A stretch of 64,000 nt of DNA, from assembly GCA_024401095.1 (NCBI GenBank), contig JAKSLR010000008.1, positions 19,349 to 83,348 of the forward strand, written 5' to 3'. Below, one piece after another: positions 49,446 through 57,325 of the stretch. The translations under genes and the position numbers were made by a program. The notes under the pieces were generated by a model. It was not told the origin of the DNA and did no database searches. It saw only the letters and a program-made list of their open reading frames with translations. Each line of letters begins with the position of its first letter. Position 1 is the first letter of the stretch. This stretch comes from Bacteroidaceae bacterium (GTDB lineage: Bacteria > Bacteroidota > Bacteroidia > Bacteroidales > Bacteroidaceae).

Positions 49446-51779
49446 ATGACATTACGTGAGGTTAACATCGGGCAATCTGTTCTCATCACCAAAGTGGGTG
49501 GTGAAGGAGCATTGCGTCAGCACTTTCTGGACATGGGGGTCATTCCCGGTTCAGTGGTGAAGCTGGTGAAATATGCCCCAATGGGTGATCCCATGCAGCT
49601 TCTTTTGCACGGCTACCTGCTTACTTTGCGTAATGCCGATGCAGAACACATAGAGGTAACGACCGATGTTCCTCATCGTGCAGAGGTAGAATCTCCACAC
49701 AGTGTACTTCCACACCCTGGATTGGGAGAGGAAGGCTATCGTTTTCATGATCCTGCTAAAGAGCATCCTCTGCCCAAGGAAAAAGCACTTTCTTTTGCGC
49801 TGGTAGGCAACCAGAATTGTGGCAAGACTACCTTGTTCAACCAGCTTACAGGTTCCAATCAGCATGTGGGTAATTTCCCAGGGGTGACTGTAGATCGAAA
49901 AACTGGTGTTATTAGAGGTTATTCAGAAGCAGAAGTGACCGATTTACCCGGAATTTACTCCCTTTCTCCCTATACGGCTGAAGAAATTGTCAGCAGAAAC
50001 TTCATCTTGGATGAGAAACCAAACGGTATCATCAATATCGTTGATGCTACCAATATAGAGCGAAACCTCTACCTGACTATGCAGCTCATGGAATTGGGCA
50101 TTCCTATGGTACTTGCCCTGAACATGATGGATGAGATGGAAGGCAACGGAGGAACGGTACTTATCAATGAGATGGAGCAGGCATTGGGTATTCCAGTGGT
50201 TCCTATTTCTGCCTCCAAAAACCAAGGTGTGGATGAGTTGATTAAGCATGCCATTCATGTGGCACGTTATCAGGAAGGACCACAACGGGTAGATTTCTGC
50301 GGGCCACACGACCATGGGGGTGCTATGCACAGATGCCTTCATGCTGTGGCTCACTTCATAGAAGATCATGCTGAAAAAGTAGGAATTCCTTCCAGATTTG
50401 CTGCCAGCAAACTTGTTGAAGGCGATCATCTGATAGAGAAATCCTTAGGATTGGAGCAGAATGAAAAGGCTACCATCCGCCATATCCTCCGTCAGCTGGA
50501 AGAAGAAAGAGGACTGGATCCTGCAGCTTGTGTAGCCGACATGCGTTATACATTCATCAAACAACTCAGTGCCAAATGTGTGGCAAAGCCAAAGCAGAAC
50601 AAGGAACAGAGACGAAGTGCTGCTATTGATAAGGTTCTTACCGGAAAGTATACGGCACACCTTTCTTTCTTTGCCATTATGTCACTAGTTTTCTATCTGA
50701 CATTCAACGTGATAGGAGATTATCTTCAAGTATTACTAGAAGATGGAATAGAATGGTGTACAGCAGAACTTGATCTCCTGTTAACTACACTTCAGGTGAG
50801 CGATGTGGTTCATTCTCTGGTGATAGGTGGTATTTGCCAAGGCCTTGGATCTGTGGTCTCTTTCCTGCCTATTATCGTCTGCCTGTTCTTTTTCCTCTCA
50901 TTATTGGAGGATTCAGGTTATATGGCACGTATCGCCTTTGTGATGGATATGCTGCTGAGAAAAATAGGATTGTCTGGCCGCAGTATTGTTCCGATGCTTA
51001 TTGGTTTTGGCTGTTCTGTACCGGCAGTCATGTCTACCCGTACATTGCCATCGGCACGAGACAGAAAGCTTACCATTCTGCTCACCCCATTCATGTCCTG
51101 TACAGCCAAACTTCCTGTATATGCACTATTCTGTGGAGCCTTTTTCCCACATCAGGGGGCATGGGTCATGATAGCCCTTTACTTGTTGGGAATCTTTGTC
51201 GGCATTATCATTGCCGCTTTCCTGAGGACATTCTATTTCAAAGGTGATGCAGTTCCTTTTGTCATGGAGCTTCCTAGTTACCGTATGCCCGGAATGAAGA
51301 ATGTGCTCCTTCTTTTGTGGGAGAAATCAAAAGATTTTCTGGAAAGGGCATTCTCTGTCATTTTTTTAGCTTGTATAGTCATCTGGTTCCTGCAGAACTT
51401 CAACTGGCATCTGGTAATGGTGGAAGATACTTCCCGAAGTATACTGGCAGACATTGCCGGTCTGGTTACACCGGTATTCAAGCCATTGGGATTTGGCGAC
51501 TGGCGTATGGTGACGGCTTTGGTTTCTGGTTTCATGGCTAAGGAAAGTGTGGTAAGTACCTTGGGCGTTCTTTTCCCGGGAACAGCTACACTTACTGCTA
51601 TGTTTACCCCTTATTCTGCCTTTGTCTTTCTGGTATTCTGTCTGCTGTATACCCCATGTGTAGCTGCCATCACCTCTATCCGCAGAGAACTAGGAACCAA
51701 ATGGGCACTCACCATTGTGGTAGGGCAATGCTGTATAGCATGGGTATGTGCCTTTATTTTTAGTCTGATACTGCTATGA
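49446..51779 (+). CDS. feoB: Ferrous iron transporter, fused FeoA-FeoB
   Basis: A 777-residue protein. Residues ~1-75 are a FeoA SH3-like domain (LREVNIGQSVLITKVGGEGA, then LDMGVIPGSVVKLV). From about residue 115 a FeoB G domain has G1 GNQNCGKTTLFNQLTG, G3 DLPGIYSL and G4 NMMD. The membrane part shows two Gate/nucleoside-recognition repeats (RSIVPMLIGFGCSVPAVMST) and the Fe(II)-path Cys residues in GCSVP and SCTAKLP. It imports Fe2+ across the inner membrane. The FeoA-FeoB fusion is normal in Bacteroides. The small Cys-rich gene overlaps its stop by 4 nt. Confidence 0.96.
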   Translation: MTLREVNIGQSVLITKVGGEGALRQHFLDMGVIPGSVVKLVKYAPMGDPMQLLLHGYLLTLRNADAEHIEVTTDVPHRAEVESPHSVLPHPGLGEEGYRFHDPAKEHPLPKEKALSFALVGNQNCGKTTLFNQLTGSNQHVGNFPGVTVDRKTGVIRGYSEAEVTDLPGIYSLSPYTAEEIVSRNFILDEKPNGIINIVDATNIERNLYLTMQLMELGIPMVLALNMMDEMEGNGGTVLINEMEQALGIPVVPISASKNQGVDELIKHAIHVARYQEGPQRVDFCGPHDHGGAMHRCLHAVAHFIEDHAEKVGIPSRFAASKLVEGDHLIEKSLGLEQNEKATIRHILRQLEEERGLDPAACVADMRYTFIKQLSAKCVAKPKQNKEQRRSAAIDKVLTGKYTAHLSFFAIMSLVFYLTFNVIGDYLQVLLEDGIEWCTAELDLLLTTLQVSDVVHSLVIGGICQGLGSVVSFLPIIVCLFFFLSLLEDSGYMARIAFVMDMLLRKIGLSGRSIVPMLIGFGCSVPAVMSTRTLPSARDRKLTILLTPFMSCTAKLPVYALFCGAFFPHQGAWVMIALYLLGIFVGIIIAAFLRTFYFKGDAVPFVMELPSYRMPGMKNVLLLLWEKSKDFLERAFSVIFLACIVIWFLQNFNWHLVMVEDTSRSILADIAGLVTPVFKPLGFGDWRMVTALVSGFMAKESVVSTLGVLFPGTATLTAMFTPYSAFVFLVFCLLYTPCVAAITSIRRELGTKWALTIVVGQCCIAWVCAFIFSLILL

Positions 51780-51913
51780 ATTTCTGGGATATCCTGATTA
51801 TAGTTTTCATAGGTACAGCCATGTGGTTTGCCTTTCAAGCCGTGAAAAAGAACAAGGGAAAGTCCTGCAACGGTTGCGACAAGGACTGCAGTCAGTGTAA
51901 CCATCATTTTTAA
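51776..51913 (+). CDS. FeoB-associated Cys-rich small membrane protein
   Basis: A 45-residue protein: one membrane helix (FWDILIIVFIGTAMWFAFQA), a basic stretch, then a tail with four Cys in CNGCDKDCSQC and a terminal His pair. The ATG overlaps the feoB TGA (ATGA), giving translational coupling. Small proteins of this shape recur after feoB in many bacteria and are taken to be a FeoC-like or accessory factor that may handle iron or sense redox state. The function is inferred. Confidence 0.8.
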   Translation: MNFWDILIIVFIGTAMWFAFQAVKKNKGKSCNGCDKDCSQCNHHF

Positions 51914-51965
51914 TGATGATGTAGAAATTTTCAGGGAAAAGTGCTGATTTCCTTCTCAAAAGCAC

Positions 51966-51973
51966 TATCTTTG
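51966..51973 (+). promoter_or_regulatory. -7 box (TATCTTTG) of the second GH106 gene
   Basis: TATCTTTGC, 20 nt before the ATG. No rha-type operator is seen upstream. Confidence 0.6.
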
Positions 51974-51993
51974 CATACAAAGATTTTTATCCC

Positions 51994-54900
51994 ATGAAGA
52001 AATATATTGCTTGTGCTCTAGCGGCACTTAGTTTTTATTCCTGTTCAGAGCCTAAAGTGGCTCCACAGGTCACCCTTGATGAACTCAAAGCTAATTTCCA
52101 GAATCCTCCTCAGGAGGCAAGACCACAGGTATGGTGGCATTGGATGAACGGTAATATCACAAAAGATGGTATCTACAAGGACTTAACTTGGATGAAGCGA
52201 ATCGGATTAGGCGGTTTCCACCATTTCGATGCTGGAACAGCCATTACTCCACAGATAGTGGAAAACCGTCTGGTCTACATGGATGAAGGTTGGAAAGATG
52301 CCTTTAATTATGCCATCGGATTGGCCGATTCCTTAGGTCTGGAGATGACCATTGCCAGTGCCCCTGGATGGAGTTCAACAGGCGGTCCATGGGTAGAGCC
52401 AAAGGATGCCATGAAGAAACTGGTGTGGCGTGAGTGCTATGCCAGTGGTAAGGACATTCAAATCACGCTTCCAGAGCCTTTCAACACTACAGGTACCTAT
52501 CAGAATATACCAACCTCCAGTAGTGTGCTTCAGGATGCCGATCCTAATGTAGACAAATATTACGAAGATGTAGCAGTTGTTGCTGTCAAGATGCCTGCTG
52601 GTGACCTTACCTTACAGGAGATGGGAGCAAAGGTAACCACTTCTAACACTCCTTTTACAGTGGATGAGCTGACTGATGGTAGTCTGGCTCAACAGAACAT
52701 GCTGATGGCTGATCCATCGGGTTCTGCATGGATTCAGTATGAGTTTCCAGAAGAGCAGGTAATCAAGTCGGCTACCGTATGTTCTGCAGGAAGAGGCATG
52801 AAGCTTCAGTACTCTAAAGATGGTGCAGAGTGGAATGATATCTGTGACGTCACTCCAAGTTTTGTGACAGCCACTACTTTTGACTTCCCGATAGTTAAGG
52901 CCAAATATTATCGTCTTTCTATCGAGAATCCTCTTCCAACTCCAGGATTCTATGGTATGACCCCTGATATTCCGGCAGCTCCAGGAACAGTGGTTTCTGA
53001 ATTTGTGCTGTATCCTATTACCCGTGTACATTTGGCAGAAGATAAGGCCGGCTTCACCTTTGGTTTCAATGTGCTGAACAACCCAACTCCACTAGCCGAC
53101 AAGGAGACTTTTGCTCGCACTTGGGATGTCTATAATGTAACCAATGAAGTGAAAGACGGTAAACTCAGCTGGAAAGCTCCAAAGGACGGCAAGTGGCGCA
53201 TCTTCCGCTTTGGCTTCTCTCTGACAGGAAAGAGAAACCATCCGGCTCCAGCAGAAGCTACTGGTCTTGAGGTAGATAAGCTGGACCCAATAGCATGGAC
53301 CAATTATTTCCGTAAATATCTGGACATGTACAAAGAAGCTAGCAATGGCATGATGGGAGAGAAGGGAATCCGCTACTTGCTGACCGATAGTTATGAAGCT
53401 GAACTGATGACTTGGACTCCAGCAATGATGGACGAGTTCTACAAGCGTCATGAATACGATCTTTATAAGTACCTGCCAGCCTTGACCGGTATGATCATTG
53501 ATACACCTGAGAAGACCGACGGATTCCTGAAAGACTGGCGTGAAACCATCGGTGAACTTATGAAAGAAAATTACGACCGTATTTCCGATATCGTGAAGAA
53601 TGAATACGGTATGAAGGGCAGATATACCGAAAGTCATGAGAATGAACGTTCATTCATAGGCGATGGTATGGACTTGAAGGCTACAGCAGAAATTCCAATG
53701 AGTGCCATGTGGATGAATGCAGCATGGCTGGCACAGAAAGGACCGGAAATCATGGATTTCGACCATACCCGATATGAAATGGACGATAAGGAAAGTTCTT
53801 CTGTAGCACACATTTTCGGTCAGAACATTGCTGCTGCAGAAAGTATGACTGCCATGGGTATGGGAGGTTATGCCTACGGTTTCTGGCCTGGAAACCTGAA
53901 ACAAGTACTCGACATCGAGCTGGCTGCCGGCATCAACCGTATAGTCGTGCATGAGAGTGCTCACCAGCCTCTGGATACCCATAAACCAGGGTTGAGCCTG
54001 ATGAGTACCGGACAATGGTTCAACCGCCATGAAACATGGGCAGAACAGGCTAAGGCTTGGGTCGACTACATGAGTAGAAGCTGCTATATGCTGCAGCAAG
54101 GTCAGAATGTGGCCGATGTTTTGGTTTATTATGGTGAAGATACCAATATCACTAAACTCTACGAGACAGAGAAACCAAATGTTCCAGCCGGTTATCAGTA
54201 CGATTTCTGCAGTCCTAAGACCTTTATGACAGCTATCGCATGGCTTGATGATCAGTTCATCTCTGGTGACAGTGGAACCAGATATCAGGTACTCTGGCTC
54301 GACCGCAATGTAGATTATATGTCAAATACCATTTTACGTAAGCTCTCCAATATGGCTAAGGCTGGTGCCATCATTGCTGGTGGAAAGCCAAAGCATCCTG
54401 CAGGAGGAGCTGATGATGTGGCTGAGTTTGAACAGCTGGTAAAGAGTATTTGGGAAAGCGGTATGGAGAATGTTACTTCTGGTGTAGAATTGAAAGATGT
54501 ATTGCAAAAGTTAGGAATAAAGCCTGATGTCAAGACTACAAGTGATATCCGATACCTGCATCGTAACTGTGGCGACCTGCAGATCTATTGGGTAAACAAG
54601 CCATCCCGTGAGGCAGAGTTAGTGAAGGCTACCTTCCGTGTTGCTGGCCTTAAACCTCAGATCTGGCATCCAGAAACAGGTGCCATAGAAGACGCAACAT
54701 ATACCATGACTGGAGAGGAAACTACTGTAGAAATTCCAATGGTTAGTGATGATGCTGTTTTTGTAGTCTTTGGCGAGAAGACCACAGAAACTCAGTTTAC
54801 AGTGCCTGCTGTAGAAGAAAAAGAGGTGTCATTTACTACCGGCTCATGGACACTGAAATTTCAGGAAGGACGTGGAGCACCAGAAAGTATTACTTTAACA

Positions 54901-55293
54901 AATCTTTCAGATTTATCTCAGAATCAAAACAATGGTGTTAAATACTTCTCTGGAGTAGTGAACTATTCTACTATGTTAAATGTAGAAAAGTTGAACGGAA
55001 ACAAGATTATTCTGGATTTAGGTGAAGTAGGGGTCATGGCACATGTTACCCTCAATGGCAAGGAGGCAGGTTATGCCTGGAAACAACCTTACAGAATTGA
55101 CGTTACCGGTTTATTAAAGGAGGGTACAAATGAATTGGACATTGAGGTTGCCAACCTCTGGAAGAATCGTTTGATTGGTGACAAGCAGCCTGGAGTTACT
55201 CCAGTGACATTTGTAGATATGCCATACTACTTTGGCATGGAACCGCTGTCTGCTTCAGGATTGATGGGTCCAATTCATATTATTGTAAAATAA
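51994..55293 (+). CDS. GH106 alpha-L-rhamnosidase, lipoprotein (second copy)
   Basis: A 1099-residue protein with a lipoprotein signal (MKKYIACALAALSFYSCSEP). It shares the GH106 landmarks with the 23182 gene: RPQVWWHWMNGNITKDGIYK, GLGGFHHFDAG, ASAPGWSSTGGPWVEP, GRYTESHENE and FGQNIAAAESMTAMG. The C-terminal galactose-binding-like domain is also present (KIILDLGEVGVMAHVTLNGK). The two are clear paralogues with moderate identity, so they may act on different linkages or substituents. It starts a two-gene operon with the GH53-CE4 enzyme 13 nt downstream. It lacks the RhaR operator, so its control probably differs from the other copy. Confidence 0.9.
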   Translation: MKKYIACALAALSFYSCSEPKVAPQVTLDELKANFQNPPQEARPQVWWHWMNGNITKDGIYKDLTWMKRIGLGGFHHFDAGTAITPQIVENRLVYMDEGWKDAFNYAIGLADSLGLEMTIASAPGWSSTGGPWVEPKDAMKKLVWRECYASGKDIQITLPEPFNTTGTYQNIPTSSSVLQDADPNVDKYYEDVAVVAVKMPAGDLTLQEMGAKVTTSNTPFTVDELTDGSLAQQNMLMADPSGSAWIQYEFPEEQVIKSATVCSAGRGMKLQYSKDGAEWNDICDVTPSFVTATTFDFPIVKAKYYRLSIENPLPTPGFYGMTPDIPAAPGTVVSEFVLYPITRVHLAEDKAGFTFGFNVLNNPTPLADKETFARTWDVYNVTNEVKDGKLSWKAPKDGKWRIFRFGFSLTGKRNHPAPAEATGLEVDKLDPIAWTNYFRKYLDMYKEASNGMMGEKGIRYLLTDSYEAELMTWTPAMMDEFYKRHEYDLYKYLPALTGMIIDTPEKTDGFLKDWRETIGELMKENYDRISDIVKNEYGMKGRYTESHENERSFIGDGMDLKATAEIPMSAMWMNAAWLAQKGPEIMDFDHTRYEMDDKESSSVAHIFGQNIAAAESMTAMGMGGYAYGFWPGNLKQVLDIELAAGINRIVVHESAHQPLDTHKPGLSLMSTGQWFNRHETWAEQAKAWVDYMSRSCYMLQQGQNVADVLVYYGEDTNITKLYETEKPNVPAGYQYDFCSPKTFMTAIAWLDDQFISGDSGTRYQVLWLDRNVDYMSNTILRKLSNMAKAGAIIAGGKPKHPAGGADDVAEFEQLVKSIWESGMENVTSGVELKDVLQKLGIKPDVKTTSDIRYLHRNCGDLQIYWVNKPSREAELVKATFRVAGLKPQIWHPETGAIEDATYTMTGEETTVEIPMVSDDAVFVVFGEKTTETQFTVPAVEEKEVSFTTGSWTLKFQEGRGAPESITLTNLSDLSQNQNNGVKYFSGVVNYSTMLNVEKLNGNKIILDLGEVGVMAHVTLNGKEAGYAWKQPYRIDVTGLLKEGTNELDIEVANLWKNRLIGDKQPGVTPVTFVDMPYYFGMEPLSASGLMGPIHIIVK

Positions 55294-55306
55294 TAAAATC
55301 TAGAAT

Positions 55307-57019
55307 ATGAAAAAGGTTCTTTTTCTGACTTCGTTGTTCCTCACTGTGCTTCAACTGAATGCTCAGGTTTTCTATAAGGGTGCAGACATGGGATGGATGA
55401 CTGAATATGAATCTAAGGGATACAAGTGGTATAATAATGCTGGTCAGGAACAGGAATGCCTCAGTCTGCTGAAAGATTATGGCATAAATGCAGTTCGCTT
55501 GCGTGTATGGGTGGATCCAAGTAAGCATGACAACTGGTGTAACCTGGAGGATGTATTGGTAAAAGCCCGTCGTGCCAGGAAGTTGGGTATGGAAATCATG
55601 CTTGATTTTCATTACAGCGACTGGTGGGCCGATCCTAACAAGCAACCTATTCCTGCATCGTGGTTGGGACATTCTTTTGAGCAGATGAAAAAAGATGTAC
55701 GGGCACATACCCTTACAGTTCTAAAGGCCATGAAAAAAGAAGGATTGACTCCTAAATGGGTGCAAGTAGGCAATGAAATCTCTAATGGCCTGCTGTGGAG
55801 TGTCAAGACAGATCCCGTTACTGGCTGGGAAATTAAGGATGAAAAAGGAAATACCACTATTACTACCAGCATGGGACATGCGCGTCTGAACCCAACTCAA
55901 TATGCCGGATTCATCAAGGCTGGATATGATGCTGTTAAGGAAATAGCCCCAGAATCACAAGTCATCGTACATCTGGATAATGGATTCGACAAGGCCCTTT
56001 ATGAATGGAACCTAGGTATTCTGGCCGGCCAGGGAGTTAAATGGGACATTATTGGCATGTCACTTTATCCTTATTGGGCCATGGATGGCGGAAAGGAGAG
56101 AGATGCCGATGCATGCATTACTCATTGCATGGAGAACATTAGAATAGTCAGTGAAAAGTACAATTGCGACGTCATCATTACAGAAACCGGATTTGAAGTA
56201 GATGAAAGACATCCCGAAGTCATGGAAGACGGTTACCGCCAGCTTTGCCGGGTATTACAGGAAAGCCGCTATGCCGTGAATGGCCGTTGCCAAGGCGTTT
56301 TCTACTGGGAACCAGAGTGCAAGCCAAGCCAGTATAAATTAGGTGCCTTTACAGAAGATTTGCGTCCTACCCGCATTATGGATGCTTTCAAGGAGTATCC
56401 TCAGGAGAAGAAACTGGTAGCTCTTTCTTTTGATGATGGACCGAATACTGTCACTACACCTGCTGTTTTGGCCAAACTGTATAAGCATCATGTGCTGGCA
56501 TCCTTCTTTGTCATTGGTAACAACATAACTCCAGAGTCTGAGCTCCTGATGAAGCTGGAAGTACAGCAAGGTCATGAACTTGCCAACCATTCCTACAGCC
56601 ATGCTTATATGACCAAACTGTCTGCTGATTCTATACAGAAAGAAATTCAAGAGACTACAAGACTTATAGAACTTATTACCAATCAGAAAGTAACCCTTTT
56701 TAGACCTCCTTATATTGATGTGGACGAAAAGCTTCACAATACGATAGATTTAACTTTCATTGCCGGTCACGACTGCGAAGACTGGAATCCTGAAGTATCC
56801 GCTCAAGAGCGGGCAGAACGTGAACTGGCTAAGGTACACGACGGCAGCATTATTCTCATGCATGATTTCCAGGGAAATGCCAACACTGTAGAAGCTCTGG
56901 ATATTCTTATTCCTGCCTTAAAAGAGAAAGGCTATGAATTTGTCACTGTAAGCGAGCTTTTCAGGCGCAAGGGAATCACCCCTAAGAAAGGAGTTATCTA
57001 TACCAATGTATTGCAATAA
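55307..57019 (+). CDS. Secreted GH53 endo-beta-1,4-galactanase fused to a CE4 polysaccharide deacetylase
   Basis: A 570-residue protein with a signal peptide (ends LQLNAQ). Residues ~20-365 are GH53: GADMGWMTEYESKG, INAVRLRVWVDP, LDFHYSDWWADP, acid/base Glu157 in QVGNEISNG and nucleophile Glu293 in ITETGFE. Residues ~368-555 are a complete NodB/CE4 domain: LSFDDGPN (Asp376/377), NHSYSH (His428, His432), FRPPY, DCEDWNP and ILMHD (His519). GH53 cuts pectic beta-1,4-galactan; CE4 removes acetyl or N-acetyl groups under divalent metal. All catalytic residues appear present in both halves. It is the second gene of an operon with GH106, matching rhamnogalacturonan-I debranching. Confidence 0.9.
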   Translation: MKKVLFLTSLFLTVLQLNAQVFYKGADMGWMTEYESKGYKWYNNAGQEQECLSLLKDYGINAVRLRVWVDPSKHDNWCNLEDVLVKARRARKLGMEIMLDFHYSDWWADPNKQPIPASWLGHSFEQMKKDVRAHTLTVLKAMKKEGLTPKWVQVGNEISNGLLWSVKTDPVTGWEIKDEKGNTTITTSMGHARLNPTQYAGFIKAGYDAVKEIAPESQVIVHLDNGFDKALYEWNLGILAGQGVKWDIIGMSLYPYWAMDGGKERDADACITHCMENIRIVSEKYNCDVIITETGFEVDERHPEVMEDGYRQLCRVLQESRYAVNGRCQGVFYWEPECKPSQYKLGAFTEDLRPTRIMDAFKEYPQEKKLVALSFDDGPNTVTTPAVLAKLYKHHVLASFFVIGNNITPESELLMKLEVQQGHELANHSYSHAYMTKLSADSIQKEIQETTRLIELITNQKVTLFRPPYIDVDEKLHNTIDLTFIAGHDCEDWNPEVSAQERAERELAKVHDGSIILMHDFQGNANTVEALDILIPALKEKGYEFVTVSELFRRKGITPKKGVIYTNVLQ

Positions 57020-57058
57020 TTTACTATTGATTAATTAACAATATAAACACGAATTAAA

Positions 57059-57124
57059 TTGAGTAAGATTACCATTATCACAGGAAGTCCACGAAAGGAC
57101 AGTAATTCTAACCAGATGGCTTAA
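57059..57124 (+). pseudogene. Remnant of an NADPH-dependent FMN reductase/flavodoxin-like gene
   Basis: A 21-codon frame from TTG 57059 reads KITIITGSPRKDSNSNQMA and then stops. It is the N-terminal beta strand and FMN phosphate-binding loop (GSPRKxSNS) of NAD(P)H-dependent FMN reductases and iron-sulfur flavoproteins. Nothing that continues the fold follows; a 10-bp repeat array begins 14 nt later. The start of the gene was apparently kept and the rest deleted. Confidence 0.65.
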
Positions 57125-57137
57125 TGGTTCATGTCCT

Positions 57138-57187
57138 GTTATGTACAGTTATGGATAATTATGGCTAGTTATATCCAGTTAATAGTC
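57138..57187 (+). repeat. Degenerate 10-bp tandem array (GTTATnnnNA units)
   Basis: Five units start exactly 10 bp apart at 57138, 57148, 57158, 57168 and 57178: GTTATGTACA, GTTATGGATA, ATTATGGCTA, GTTATATCCA, GTTAATAGTC. It directly follows the FMN-reductase remnant. In style it resembles the 11-bp array at 22872, but the unit differs. Confidence 0.6.
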
Positions 57188-57298
57188 GCATCTCAACCGT
57201 TTAAATTATTCGGACACAATTACTAATAATATAAGTTAAAAAATACTGAAAAATTTATTTATTTGGCTATTAATAAGTCTTACAAGGTTTATATTATC

Positions 57299-57306
57299 TA
57301 TTTTTG
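57299..57306 (+). promoter_or_regulatory. -7 box (TATTTTTG) of the dual-thioredoxin gene
   Basis: TATTTTTG, 19 nt before ATG 57326. Confidence 0.55.
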
Positions 57307-57325
57307 TGCTAAAATAATAGGTAAG

